Below the pieces are notes generated by a model that ran no database searches, had not been told where the DNA came from, and saw only the letters and a program-made list of their open reading frames with translations. This document shows positions 46,825 to 56,404 of a stretch of 64,000 nt of DNA, piece after piece; positions within the stretch are counted from its first letter, which is position 1, and each line of letters opens with the position of its first letter. Source of the stretch: an uncultured Chlorobiaceae bacterium (GTDB lineage Bacteria > Bacteroidota > Chlorobiia > Chlorobiales > Chlorobiaceae); the NCBI GenBank assembly GCA_903994365.1, contig CAJEXL010000004.1:1-64000 (forward strand). The letters run 5' to 3'. The position numbers and the translations under genes are program-made.

Positions 46825-48743
46825 TCTCCTGTTTGACCATTTACGTTTTTAACGGGTGTCTCTGTGGCTGATTCTGTACTCTTGATGTTTTTTCCTTGTG
46901 GAACAGCCTGCTGGGTGCTCTCTGTGCTGTCGGATTGCAGTGCAGAGGAGGCAGAGGCGTTTATTCCTTTTGATGTTGAGAGGAGATGAGGGCCGCCCTT
47001 AATGTAATATTGTATCAGTTCACGGGCAATCGGAGCTGAAATTGTTCCACCAAAACCGGCATTTTCGACAAGCACTGCAAGTGCAATTTTTGGATTTTCA
47101 ACAGGGGCAAAGGCAATAAACCATGCGTGATCCCTGCCATGGGGATTTTGTGCCGTTCCTGTTTTTCCGGCAACAGTGATACCGGGGATGTTCGCAAGAG
47201 TTCCTGTGCCGTATTGCACTACGCCAATCATCCCGTCCTTGATCAGGGCGAATGTCTCTGCAGAAACCGGCAATTGTTGACGGGCATAGGTGATCGGGAT
47301 GTATTTTCCGGTACTTGTGTCGCGATATCCATTAACGATATGAGGCTGGTAAAGAGTTCCGTTGTTTGCGATGGCTGCCGCATAAGCCGCGAGTTGTACC
47401 GGGGTTGTGCCAAGCTCTCCCTGACCAATGCCAAGACTGACCAGATAACCTTTTGTCCATCTGTTTTTGCCATATCTTTTATCGTAATAATCGGACGATG
47501 GTAGTAGTCCAGCCCTTTCGCCAGGCATGTCAATACCGGTTTTTTCTCCAAAACCAAACATGGCGCCATACCTTGTCCAATTCTCAAATCCGACGTTAAA
47601 GATCAGTTTATAAAAATAGACATTGGATGAGACTGCAATGGCACTTCTCATATCCACAAGTCCGTGACCTTTCCCTTCGTTACTGAGAAATCGCCGATGA
47701 CCATAGATAAAGACGCCGTTGTCAACTATTTTTTGATTTGGATCAATGCTTTGTTCCTCCAGTGCGGCCATGGCGGCCACCATCTTATAGACTGAACCTG
47801 GAGGATAAACAGCCTGAACGGTACGGTTAAAAAGAGGCTTCTGGGGGGATGTGATAATGTCGTTCCATCCCTTTCGGTCGGTAGTGCCGTTGAAGATATC
47901 GAGATCGTAATCAGGAGCGCTGGCTAGAGCAATGACACCTCCTGTCAAGGGCTCAATCGCAACAACAGCACCGGAATGGCCAGTTTTTTTTAACAGTTTT
48001 TCGGCAAGTTGTTGCAGACCTCCATCAATGGAGAGGTAGAGATCATCACCCTTTACGGAGGAGATATCGCTTTTTCCGTTATCATATTTCCCCGCATATT
48101 TGCCTCGTGGAGTGATCATTTCAAATCGGGCCCCTTTCTGTCCTTTCAGCCGCTCTTCGTAATACTTCTCCAGCCCGCTGAAGCCTATTTTGTCATCCTG
48201 AGAGTAACCCTGTTCTGCAAGTTCCTCCAGTTTTTGTTTTGAGATCAGGCGTACATAGCCAAAGAGATGAGCGCCGTTAAGCGAATCGGGGTACATTCTC
48301 TTGTTATCGGTCTCAATCAGGACACCAGGCAACTGCCAGAGATTCTCGCTCAGTCGGGCTATGGCAACAGCATTGAGGTTTCGACTGACGGTTGCGGCCG
48401 CAAATCGGTTGAACGCTCTTCCCTTGCTGATATTTTCGACCAGTTTGCTCTCAGGTGTCTGGAGAAGCCAGGCAAGATAGCCCGTCTTGGCTTGTCGGAA
48501 CTCAGAGGGAATCACTTTAACCGTGTAGAGTGGCTGATTGTCGACCATGATCAGTCCGTTCCGATCGATCATACGGCCTCTTGGCGGCATCATCCATACC
48601 CTGCGAATGCTGTTGGCGGTTGCAATTGAGCCAAGTTGTTGAAAGTTAAGCACCTGCAGATAGAAAAGTCGGCCAAAAAGCACGACGAAAACAGCTATGA
48701 CAAACAGCGATATCGGAGTTGAACTTCTCTGAAGTTTATCCAT
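46821..48743 (-). CDS. mrdA: Penicillin-binding protein 2 (peptidoglycan transpeptidase)
   Basis: About 640 residues, with one N-terminal membrane anchor ([19 protein letters not shown]), a dimerisation domain and the transpeptidase domain. The SxxK motif is PGSVYKMVA (catalytic Ser), SxN is SSNVYFYK and KTG is [11 protein letters not shown]. The C-terminal 55 residues are Ser/Thr/Gln-rich. ATG 48743 is preferred; an upstream TTG (48758) overlaps mreD. It belongs to the mreC-mreD-mrdA elongation operon. Confidence 0.94.
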   Translation of the reverse strand: MDKLQRSSTPISLFVIAVFVVLFGRLFYLQVLNFQQLGSIATANSIRRVWMMPPRGRMIDRNGLIMVDNQPLYTVKVIPSEFRQAKTGYLAWLLQTPESKLVENISKGRAFNRFAAATVSRNLNAVAIARLSENLWQLPGVLIETDNKRMYPDSLNGAHLFGYVRLISKQKLEELAEQGYSQDDKIGFSGLEKYYEERLKGQKGARFEMITPRGKYAGKYDNGKSDISSVKGDDLYLSIDGGLQQLAEKLLKKTGHSGAVVAIEPLTGGVIALASAPDYDLDIFNGTTDRKGWNDIITSPQKPLFNRTVQAVYPPGSVYKMVAAMAALEEQSIDPNQKIVDNGVFIYGHRRFLSNEGKGHGLVDMRSAIAVSSNVYFYKLIFNVGFENWTRYGAMFGFGEKTGIDMPGERAGLLPSSDYYDKRYGKNRWTKGYLVSLGIGQGELGTTPVQLAAYAAAIANNGTLYQPHIVNGYRDTSTGKYIPITYARQQLPVSAETFALIKDGMIGVVQYGTGTLANIPGITVAGKTGTAQNPHGRDHAWFIAFAPVENPKIALAVLVENAGFGGTISAPIARELIQYYIKGGPHLLSTSKGINASASSALQSDSTESTQQAVPQGKNIKSTESATETPVKNVNGQTGE

Positions 48744-48747
48744 TGTT

Positions 48748-49239
48748 TCAGTCGGCAAAAGATTTTCTCAAAAAGAGTCTGTTTGCAATAAGAGCAAGGA
48801 TGAGTGACAAGAGAGATGCAAGCAGACCGAGGGTAACTATCCTGTACTCCAGGGAGAGACCAAGCGGGTTATATCCAGAGGTTATGACGGTATGGGCAGA
48901 AAATTCAGCGGTCAAGACTGCCCCATAAAAATGCCTTGTTTTCTGTTTTGCGGTAGCATGACTGTCTTCAGGGGAGTGAAAATAACCGGCGAGAAATCCT
49001 CCGATCGTTTTGGCAAGCATATTCAACCCCAGGTTTCCTGAAAGGATACCTGTAATTATACCAGCAGCAAAACCGAAACTTGTACTGGTTTTCTGGCCAT
49101 GCCTTACCGCAAGAAAGGCAATAAATACCGAAAGAGCATCAGGAAAGACCTGAAGAAGGGTAAGGCGGGAGAAGCCAAACTCCTGCACCAATGCAATGAT
49201 GCAGAGTATAATGATAGAGAGAGAGAGTTTTCTTGTCAC
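48748..49239 (-). CDS. mreD: Rod-shape-determining protein MreD
   Basis: A 163-residue polytopic membrane protein (about five segments) with FPDALSVFIAFLAVRHGQKTS and FGFAAGIITGILSGNLGLNMLAKTIGGFLAGY as in MreD. It bridges MreC and the PBP2/RodA elongasome in the inner membrane. It sits between mreC (21 bases before) and mrdA. Confidence 0.9.
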   Translation of the reverse strand: MTRKLSLSIIILCIIALVQEFGFSRLTLLQVFPDALSVFIAFLAVRHGQKTSTSFGFAAGIITGILSGNLGLNMLAKTIGGFLAGYFHSPEDSHATAKQKTRHFYGAVLTAEFSAHTVITSGYNPLGLSLEYRIVTLGLLASLLSLILALIANRLFLRKSFAD

Positions 49240-49260
49240 AAGAGAATGTAATGTCTGAAA

Positions 49261-50103
49261 TTATGGAATTTGTTCAATAAGGGTACTATCACTGCTCATT
49301 GCAACTTTTTCCGGTTCAATTTTCAATGGGGCAACCAACACCTGTGACAGAGAGGAAAAATCTACAGTAAGTCGTAGATCAATGGCATAAAAAAGTTTGT
49401 CAGGTTTGATTCGTATGACCCTCCCAACAGGAATTCCGCGCAATGAAAATGTGCTGAAGTCTGAGGTTACTACGCGCTCGTTAAGTTTGAGGTGGCTGCT
49501 TATCGGGATGTGTTCAACCTGGGCGATAGCCTCGGATCCACCGCTCCAACTGAGGAGGCCCATACTGTTCGAAGAGTCGGAGACAACGCTCACCTTAAAG
49601 TCGGTGTGGATGACAGGCATCACCTTTGCATAGTGTTCAGAGACCGAAATAACTCTTCCCACCAGTCCTTCCGGCACCAGAACGGTCATATCCTTTTTTA
49701 CTCCCTGTTTCCATCCGGCGTTGATCACCAGAATGTTTTCCCTGTCACTGAATTTTCGGTCAACAACCCTGGCCATGATAAATCCTGATGCGTTGAACGT
49801 GGAGTCGTTCACTATTTTCAGGCGGTTTCGTTCATCACCTGCCGAAGTTTCGAAGTTCAGTACTTTAGTAAGCAGGTCACGGTTTACTCGCATCAAGCGT
49901 TCGTTTTCTTCATCCACATTGACCAGATACGTAAGGTTTATCAACTTTTCATTGACAGCAGCGCTAAACTCAATACCGCTTGTATGCAGTTTTGAAAAGG
50001 TGTTGTCATTCTGCAATTTTATGAAGAGAAGAGCGATAGTGCAATAAGCCAGAAAAAGCAGCAGGGCATTGTATTTGAAAAACAGAGTAAAAAACTTCCT
50101 CAC
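49261..50103 (-). CDS. mreC: Rod-shape-determining protein MreC
   Basis: A 280-residue protein with an N-terminal membrane anchor (about 9-28), a coiled coil (about 45-95) and a beta-rich periplasmic core: ILVINAGWKQGVKKDMTVLVPEGLVGRVI and VTSDFSTFSLRGIPVGRVIRI are the MreC repeats. First gene of the minus-strand operon that runs mreC-mreD-mrdA-oxidase-smpB. Confidence 0.94.
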   Translation of the reverse strand: MRKFFTLFFKYNALLLFLAYCTIALLFIKLQNDNTFSKLHTSGIEFSAAVNEKLINLTYLVNVDEENERLMRVNRDLLTKVLNFETSAGDERNRLKIVNDSTFNASGFIMARVVDRKFSDRENILVINAGWKQGVKKDMTVLVPEGLVGRVISVSEHYAKVMPVIHTDFKVSVVSDSSNSMGLLSWSGGSEAIAQVEHIPISSHLKLNERVVTSDFSTFSLRGIPVGRVIRIKPDKLFYAIDLRLTVDFSSLSQVLVAPLKIEPEKVAMSSDSTLIEQIP

Positions 50104-50185
50104 GGTTCATATTCCGGTTTTTTTATTACATTTTCTTCATTAAAAGCAAGAGCGACGCAGATCAACAGGTCAAGAGAAAACATAA

Positions 50186-50575
50186 ATGACTCACAGTTCG
50201 AATATAACAGATAAATTCGTTGTTGTCGGTGATAGAGTATTAATCAAACCAAAATCTCTCGGTGACAGAACAAAATCTGGCATTTATCTTCCTCCGGGCG
50301 TTCAGGAAAAAGAGAAAATCCAGACTGGCTACATTATTAAAACCGGACCGGGTTATCCTGTAGGGCCTCCGCCGGAGTCTGATGAGCCATGGAAAGAGCG
50401 AGTTTCAGTGGCGCAGTATATTCCGCTTCAGGCAAAAGTAGGTGACATGGCAATTTTTATCCAGAACAGCTCTTATGAGATTGAGTATGAAGATGAACGG
50501 TATATCATTGTTCCGAATTCAGCAATTCTGCTTCTGATCAGGGAGGATGATGATCTGGATTACTACCTGAAGTGA
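50186..50575 (+). CDS. GroES-like co-chaperonin paralogue
   Basis: A 129-residue protein with the GroES fold: [28 protein letters not shown] matches the core and mobile loop, and [34 protein letters not shown] the rest. It is 35 residues longer than GroES (94) because of an insertion rich in P and E ([19 protein letters not shown]) and an acidic tail. No CIRCE is visible upstream, in contrast to groES at 17759. The partner chaperonin is unknown. Confidence 0.85.
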   Translation: MTHSSNITDKFVVVGDRVLIKPKSLGDRTKSGIYLPPGVQEKEKIQTGYIIKTGPGYPVGPPPESDEPWKERVSVAQYIPLQAKVGDMAIFIQNSSYEIEYEDERYIIVPNSAILLLIREDDDLDYYLK

Positions 50576-50621
50576 GAATTCAGCCGTCACCTCTTCTTCA
50601 CAACATGACCATAACCATACT

Positions 50622-51572
50622 ATGACCAGAGAAGGTACTTATTTCCGTGAGGAGCTCTTTCAGCGAATCAATGCACTTAAAAAAGAGATGAATGCTCTGG
50701 TGCTTGCACACTACTATACTCTTCCTGAAATACAGCAGGTTGCCGATATTGTTGGTGATAGTCTGGCCCTTGCCCGGGCAGCCGAAAAAAATAACGCTGA
50801 TGTGATTGTTTTTGCAGGGGTCTATTTTATGGCAGAGACTGCAAAAATTCTCAATCCTGCCAAACAGGTGCTGATGCCGGACCTTTTCGCGGGATGTCCT
50901 CTTGCGGATAGTTGTCCGGCAGATGAGTTCAGAAAATTCAAGAATCAACACCCTGGCGCAATCGTCATAACCTATATCAATTCAACTGCCGAGATCAAGG
51001 CACTCTCGGATATTACCTGTACCTCTTCCAATGTTGAGCATATCATTCGCCAGATTCCTGAAGAGCAGCAGATCATTTTTGGTCCGGACAGAAACCTTGG
51101 TGCCTATATCGCCAAAAAATGTAACAGGGAGATGGTGCTCTGGCAAGGGTATTGCTATGTGCATGATGACTTTTCTGAAGAGTATATGCTCAAGGCATGT
51201 GCGGAGCATCCGGACGCAGAGCTTATAGCTCATCCTGAATGTCAGGAAGAGGTGCTTCGCCACGCACACTTTGTTGGATCAACCAAGGCGCTGCTTGATT
51301 ATACAGTTTCAAGCCCCGTCAATAAATTCATTGTTGCGACCGAGCCGGGCATTCTTTATGAAATGCAGAAACGTTCGCCTCAAAAGAGCTTCATGATGGC
51401 TCCGAAGGAGCCGGATAATCCCCGAGGAGTCTGTACACAAATGAAGCAGAACACCCTTGAAAAGCTCTACCAGTGCATGTTGAACAGAACGCCGGAGATT
51501 GTTATTGAGGAAAAACTGCGTCTTGAAGCTCTTGTCTCCATCAGGAGAATGCTTGAAATGTCTCCGGGATAA
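50622..51572 (+). CDS. nadA: Quinolinate synthase A
   Basis: A 316-residue 4Fe-4S enzyme that condenses iminoaspartate with dihydroxyacetone phosphate. [23 protein letters not shown] starts the first of three similar domains. The cluster cysteines are expected in [11 protein letters not shown], in the GYCYVHDDF region, and near [11 protein letters not shown]. It works directly after NadB. It starts 46 bases after the GroES-like gene, suggesting co-transcription. Confidence 0.95.
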   Translation: MTREGTYFREELFQRINALKKEMNALVLAHYYTLPEIQQVADIVGDSLALARAAEKNNADVIVFAGVYFMAETAKILNPAKQVLMPDLFAGCPLADSCPADEFRKFKNQHPGAIVITYINSTAEIKALSDITCTSSNVEHIIRQIPEEQQIIFGPDRNLGAYIAKKCNREMVLWQGYCYVHDDFSEEYMLKACAEHPDAELIAHPECQEEVLRHAHFVGSTKALLDYTVSSPVNKFIVATEPGILYEMQKRSPQKSFMMAPKEPDNPRGVCTQMKQNTLEKLYQCMLNRTPEIVIEEKLRLEALVSIRRMLEMSPG

Positions 51573-51578
51573 AGTGCT

Positions 51579-52607
51579 ATGGCTGATTCTGAACAGTTGA
51601 GGCTTCTCGAAGAGGGAGTTGCCACATGGAATGCGTGGCGTCTTCAACACCCGGAAATCTGTCCGGATCTGCGTGATGCTTCGCTTGCTGCTTTTGATCT
51701 GCGTGGTGTAAACCTTGTCGAGGCGGATCTTGGGGGTGCTGATTTACGTGGAACTGACCTCCGTCAGGCAAACCTCAGCGGAGTCAATTTCAGCAAGAGC
51801 ACCATTGATATTTTTACGAAGTATGACAATGTTCGCGGGTGTGATGTCGGTGTCAATGGGCTCTACTCGCCAGCTACCGATTCTGCAGCGCTGTTGAGGA
51901 TTGACCCGCCCGGCAACTCTATGCAGGGTGCCAGCGCAGAGGCTGTTCTTGAAAGCCTCCGTCACGCCCGAAAGCTTCATACTTTTTCGCTGCTGCTGGC
52001 AGGCATTGCTTTTCTTTTTATAGTCATCAAACCGAAAACCATCACGTTGCCATACCTTGCCGGGTCGTTCAAGTTCGATGAGCTCAGCTACTCTTTTCTT
52101 GCGATGATTCTCTCAATCGTGCTTTTGATACAGGTCTCCTCCTTTATCGAGTCTGCCCTCCAGGGTGCCCGCTATCTTAACGACAGGAGGTCTGCCATGC
52201 TTGTTGGCCATTTTCCATGGCTGCTTTCAAAGTACGAGAGTGCAGAGCCCAATCAACGACAGTCGAAAATCATGCGACTTCTTCTGGTGTTTCATCCGTT
52301 TGTTTATCTCTATTTTTTTACAAAATGGGATCTGCTTTTCACGGCAAACTGGGATGCTCTTGCGCAGCACTACAGGGAAATGTCGGTCATTTTTGGTGAA
52401 TATTTACTGCCTGTTTTCTACATTGTTCTTTTGAAACTCTGTATCCATATTTTCAGGCTCTCGGAAGGGTTCCAGAAACCTATTCTTTTCGATACACAAA
52501 CGGAGCGCACTCGACGATCAGATATGGAGCGCCTTGCCGAGGCGGTTGAAAAACAGGCATCACGTACTTCAGAGCTTGTTGAGCTGATGCGTAAGAGGGA
52601 GGCGTAA
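51579..52607 (+). CDS. Pentapeptide-repeat membrane protein
   Basis: A 342-residue protein 7 bases after nadA. Residues 30-75 form a short right-handed beta helix of A(D/N)LxX repeats (DLRDASLAAFDLRGVNLVEADLGGADL as overlapping units, then LRGTDLRQANLSGVNF). Membrane segments follow near 127-147, 165-188 and 285-305. The C-terminus is charged and helical. The function is unknown; it might be a membrane-tethered scaffold. Confidence 0.8.
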   Translation: MADSEQLRLLEEGVATWNAWRLQHPEICPDLRDASLAAFDLRGVNLVEADLGGADLRGTDLRQANLSGVNFSKSTIDIFTKYDNVRGCDVGVNGLYSPATDSAALLRIDPPGNSMQGASAEAVLESLRHARKLHTFSLLLAGIAFLFIVIKPKTITLPYLAGSFKFDELSYSFLAMILSIVLLIQVSSFIESALQGARYLNDRRSAMLVGHFPWLLSKYESAEPNQRQSKIMRLLLVFHPFVYLYFFTKWDLLFTANWDALAQHYREMSVIFGEYLLPVFYIVLLKLCIHIFRLSEGFQKPILFDTQTERTRRSDMERLAEAVEKQASRTSELVELMRKREA

Positions 52608-52764
52608 CCTACTACTTTGTAAGCTTTTGTCTTCTCGTTTTATACGAAGTTTTTAAAGTAAAGGCAAGTGCGCTTTCTTGAGGCATTGCTGTTGATGGGG
52701 AGTTTTTTTGTAGGAGATGATTGGGACGTGTTGGCTTTTGTAAAAAAAGTAAAATTTTTTAGCA

Positions 52765-53196
52765 ATGATGAAAATCAGTGAAAATGGGCTCGACCTTATT
52801 CGTAAGCATGAGGGGTTGCGTCTTGTGGCTTATGTCTGCCCAGGCGGTAAGTTGACGATCGGGTATGGGCATACTGGTGATGATGTAAAGTCAGGTATGA
52901 AAATTGACACGAACAAGGCGAACACTTTACTCCTCAAGGACATTGAGCGTTTTGAGAAATCGGTCAATGAATTGGTTGATGTACCGATGACGCAGGGGAT
53001 GTTTGATGCTCTGGTCTGTTTTACCTTTAATCTTGGAGCAGGTTCGCTCAAGAGCTCAACATTGCTTGCCAAACTCAATGCCAATGACAAGCAGGGGGCT
53101 GCGGATGAGTTTCTCAGATGGAACAAAGCTCTTGGAAAAGTGCTTGATGGGTTAACCACCCGACGTGAGGGAGAACGAGGCTTGTTTTTGTCTTGA
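52765..53196 (+). CDS. GH24 lysozyme (phage-type endolysin)
   Basis: A 143-residue muramidase. RKHEGLRLVAYVCPGGKLTIGYGHT carries the catalytic Glu and Thr at the spacing of T4 and P22 lysozymes, with Cys in place of the usual Asp, a variant common in stand-alone GH24 proteins. QGMFDALVCFTFNLGAGSLKSSTLL and RREGERGLFL finish the domain. No signal peptide is present and no holin or phage genes surround it, so it is either a prophage leftover or a domesticated wall enzyme. Confidence 0.88.
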   Translation: MMKISENGLDLIRKHEGLRLVAYVCPGGKLTIGYGHTGDDVKSGMKIDTNKANTLLLKDIERFEKSVNELVDVPMTQGMFDALVCFTFNLGAGSLKSSTLLAKLNANDKQGAADEFLRWNKALGKVLDGLTTRREGERGLFLS

Positions 53197-53312
53197 ATTG
53201 ATTGTGATTTCGGCATCAACAGTGGGGCATATTTATGGAAATCTGAAACAGATTAACCAACGTTGATCCATTCATTATGCTCTGTCAAGATTTGATTTTG
53301 ACACTCGGCCTT

Positions 53313-53369
53313 GGTTTAGACCACAAGTGCGGTATGCTATTTTCCCTTGTGCGTTGTGTGGTCTAAACC
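53313..53369. repeat. Perfect 13-bp inverted repeat between lysozyme and MFS genes
   Basis: GGTTTAGACCACA (53313-53325) and its exact complement (53357-53369) enclose 31 bases that also contain partial complementarity (ACAAG/CTTGT). No T-run follows. It lies in the gap between two convergent genes. Confidence 0.85.
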
Positions 53370-53438
53370 CTGTTGACAACAATCATAGGTCAATCTGCCG
53401 GATTTGGCTTGAATTGACTGGCTTTTAACATCACATTA

Positions 53439-54680
53439 TCAGTACAGTTGATGCAGCTCAAGCCTTCGCAATTTTGGTGCCAGTTTTGCTGTTGCTGCAA
53501 CGACTCCGAGTGTCATCATTCCTCCAAAAATCACCGATGGTACCAGCCCCATCAAGCGGGCTGCGATTCCTGATTCAAAAGCGCCAAGTTCATTGGATGA
53601 TCCTATAAAGATGCCGTTGATGGCTGACACCCTGCCGCGCATGGTATCAGGTGTTACCAGTTGCATGATGGTTGTGCGCATGACCACGGAGACTCCGTCG
53701 CAGATACCGGAGAGTATCAACAATACTGCCGCAACCAGGATATTTGTTGTCAGGGCAAAAGAGATCATACAGAGCCCAAATCCAGCTACGGCTCCCAGCA
53801 GCCAGCCTCCGGCATGAAGATTTATTGGGTGGCGTGCCAGCAACAGGCCCGTTATCAAGGCGCCAATTGCTGGTGCCGCACGAAGAATGCCAAGTCCTTC
53901 AGGGCCATAGTGAAAGACATCCTGAATGAAGGCAGGCAGCATGGAGACTGCACCACCAAAGAGTACGGCGAACATATCCAGTGACTGAGCGCCGAGGATA
54001 ACCTGGTTGCTGAAAACAAATCGGAGTCCACTTGCGATACTGGTGAAAATGGGTGTGCTTTCCGCCGAAGGAGGCTCTTTGACCCGCAGAGACAACAGTG
54101 CCAATGCAGCTCCCAGACTCAGAAAAGCTGCCGTGCCATATCCGGCTGTTTTGCCAGACCATCCAATGAGAATTCCCCCTAATACCGGTCCGACTACCAG
54201 TCCGAGCTGGAAGACAGAGCTGCCGATTCCGGAGGCTCGGGCATACCGGTCACGTGGTAAAATGATGGCAAACATTGTGCTGTACGATGGGCCGATAAAG
54301 GCGCGAGCTATCCCGTTAAGAGCAATAGAGCCGTAGAGCCACCATACAGTATTTCCGTTTATCCAGCCAGTCGAAACGGCTGTCAGTGCCAGTGCGCTGA
54401 AAAAGACCATCAGGCTTGCAAAGACACCGAACAGGCGTCTGGAGTAGTGGTCAACTGCATAGCCAGCAAAAAGGGCGCAAGAGAAATAGGGGATTACCTC
54501 AGCCAGCCCAATCAAACCAAGTGCAAGGGTATCATGGGTCAGCTCGTAAATATGCCACCCCGCCACGATTGCCAACATCTGGTAAGCCAGGACAATGAGG
54601 AGACGAAAAGAGAGCAGCTTGAAAAAAGCGCTATTGGCTGGGTCCAAAAATTGCAGGAACCCCGTTTGTTTTTCATTCAT
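53439..54680 (-). CDS. MFS transporter (EntS-like MFS_3 group)
   Basis: A 413-residue, 12-segment transporter. Early segments (LLIVLAYQMLAIVAGWHIYELT) and AGYAVDHYSRRLFGVFASL (motif A) match the EntS and macrolide-efflux-like group. VVMRTTIMQLVTPDTMRGRVSAINGIFIGSSNELG is its C-terminal signature. It probably exports a small molecule; the substrate is unknown. Monocistronic. Confidence 0.88.
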   Translation of the reverse strand: MNEKQTGFLQFLDPANSAFFKLLSFRLLIVLAYQMLAIVAGWHIYELTHDTLALGLIGLAEVIPYFSCALFAGYAVDHYSRRLFGVFASLMVFFSALALTAVSTGWINGNTVWWLYGSIALNGIARAFIGPSYSTMFAIILPRDRYARASGIGSSVFQLGLVVGPVLGGILIGWSGKTAGYGTAAFLSLGAALALLSLRVKEPPSAESTPIFTSIASGLRFVFSNQVILGAQSLDMFAVLFGGAVSMLPAFIQDVFHYGPEGLGILRAAPAIGALITGLLLARHPINLHAGGWLLGAVAGFGLCMISFALTTNILVAAVLLILSGICDGVSVVMRTTIMQLVTPDTMRGRVSAINGIFIGSSNELGAFESGIAARLMGLVPSVIFGGMMTLGVVAATAKLAPKLRRLELHQLY

Positions 54681-54852
54681 TCTTTGCTTATTTGTCCGGG
54701 CTTGGTATTATTGATTCTGCCTTTTATGCCGTTGATCAAGCCGCTGTTGTTGCAAGCTTGGGAATGCTGTGTCGTCTCTTCAATTTATCGTTGTGCTGTA
54801 TGTGGCTGTTGTGCTCTTGCGAAACAGGAAAGAAATAAAGATTTGAGTGTCT

Positions 54853-55443
54853 ATGGCCGATACGTTCACCCATAGAGAGCAGGACAACGCCCCTGCCGAT
54901 CAGGAGTTGGTTGCCAGAGCGATCGAGAACAAGCAGGCATTTACCGCCATCGTCCTTCGCTACGAAGCCCCTCTTTTAAGGTATATTATTCGTTTGGGTT
55001 GTAAAAATTCTTTTGCCGCAGATGATCTGCTGCAAGAAATATTTATTAAAACATACATCCATCTCAATGAATATGATCCATTTCTCCAGTTTTCTTCCTG
55101 GATATACCGAATCGCTCATAATGAAATAGTCAGTTATTTTAGAAAGGAAAAGAGACGGTCGAGCGTACTAACAAGAGATGATCTCCTTGGTCTGTTTGAA
55201 AATATTACTGATGATGCTGACGTTATTGCTCTTGAGAGTGAGCAGCATACAGCCATGGAAATAAAGGCTGCTCTTGATCGGCTTGAACCAAAGTACAGGG
55301 ATGTTATTGTTTTGAAATTTTTTGAAGAGAAGAGTTATGAGGAGATTTCCGACATTTTACTGATTCCTCAAGGTACCGTTGCCACACTGATCAATCGTGC
55401 AAAGAAAAAGATAAAAATCTGTTTGGAAAAGAGTTATCAATAG
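54853..55443 (+). CDS. ECF-type RNA polymerase sigma factor
   Basis: A 196-residue sigma-70 factor with only regions 2 and 4. LVARAIENKQAFTAIVLRYE and DDLLQEIFIKTYIHLNEYD are region 2.1-2.2, FSSWIYRIAHNEIVSYFRKEKR region 2.3-2.4, and ALDRLEPKYRDVIVLKFFEEKSYEEISDILLIPQGTVATLINRAKKKI region 4 with the helix-turn-helix. ATG 54853 or the in-frame GTG 54847 could start it. The next gene begins in the first base after its stop and encodes a membrane protein. Confidence 0.94.
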   Translation: MADTFTHREQDNAPADQELVARAIENKQAFTAIVLRYEAPLLRYIIRLGCKNSFAADDLLQEIFIKTYIHLNEYDPFLQFSSWIYRIAHNEIVSYFRKEKRRSSVLTRDDLLGLFENITDDADVIALESEQHTAMEIKAALDRLEPKYRDVIVLKFFEEKSYEEISDILLIPQGTVATLINRAKKKIKICLEKSYQ

Positions 55444-56238
55444 ATGAGTATGCGAGAAGGACGATCTCGGCCTGTTCTTGAAGAGATAGAAAAAAGGAAA
55501 GCGGTGCTGATTCCCCGCTGGCGTGTTTTCCTTAAACGGTTCAGTTTTTGGCTGCTTGCCGCTATTTCCGTTGTAACCGGCAGTATTGCTATGGCTACGG
55601 CTATTTATGTTTTTTTCGATAATGACTTCACCGTTGACCACGATACTATCCAGCAGTTATTCATTGAACGTCCATTTATTGCGGATATTTTTTCCAGTAT
55701 CCCTTATATATGGCTGGCGGCTCTTGCGCTTTTTACCCTTGTGGCGTTTATTGGATTTCGTCACACCAAAAAAGGGTATCGTTATTCAACTCCGATAGTA
55801 ATTGCAAGTTCACTGCTTGCAAGTCTTTTGCTCAGCGTTTGTCTTAACGCTACTGATGTTGGTGGCTATATTCACCGATATCTCATTGAGAATGTTCGTA
55901 TGTATCATAGCCTGATATATGCCAATGAACAGCGCTGGACGAATGCCCGGAAAGGATTGCTTGGAGGAAAGGTTACTCAGCTTGACAATACCACGCATAT
56001 CCTTGTTTTGAAAGACTTTCAAAAACGTATCTGGAATGTTGATTTCAGCAATGCAGAGGTGTGGCCAAAGACGCGGATTGCTCCTGGACGTTTCCTTAAA
56101 ATTACCGGTGTAACAACCGGAAAAGGAACATTTTACGCATTATCCATACAGAACTGGGAAAAAAAATATAATAAGCGAAAGAGTGCGCGCGCCCAAAAGG
56201 TGCCGGTGATTATTAATCAGGAAAAGAAAGCCCTTTAA
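55444..56238 (+). CDS. Membrane protein coupled to the ECF sigma factor (possible anti-sigma)
   Basis: A 264-residue protein with a cytoplasmic N-terminal tail (about 35 residues) and three membrane segments (about 35-58, 93-108 and 117-138). The periplasmic C-terminal domain reads as a small beta-rich unit (GGKVTQLDNTTHILVLKDF, WNVDFSNAEVWPKTRIAPGRFLKITG). It directly abuts the sigma gene, the usual place for an anti-sigma factor. No zinc-binding HxxxCxxC motif is visible, so it would be a non-classical one. Confidence 0.6.
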   Translation: MSMREGRSRPVLEEIEKRKAVLIPRWRVFLKRFSFWLLAAISVVTGSIAMATAIYVFFDNDFTVDHDTIQQLFIERPFIADIFSSIPYIWLAALALFTLVAFIGFRHTKKGYRYSTPIVIASSLLASLLLSVCLNATDVGGYIHRYLIENVRMYHSLIYANEQRWTNARKGLLGGKVTQLDNTTHILVLKDFQKRIWNVDFSNAEVWPKTRIAPGRFLKITGVTTGKGTFYALSIQNWEKKYNKRKSARAQKVPVIINQEKKAL

Positions 56239-56404
56239 TGTCAAGCCACTAAAACCGTATCGACATAATCAGGGGAGATTATTTTTTGTGCGTAGTTTTT
56301 CGGTTGTCATTAATAAATAAGACTTAAAAGTGTTAAGTTGCCGGTCGGTGAATCAAAGATGAATACTTTTTGTATTATTAACGCAATATTAAGTTTAGTC
56401 GTTT

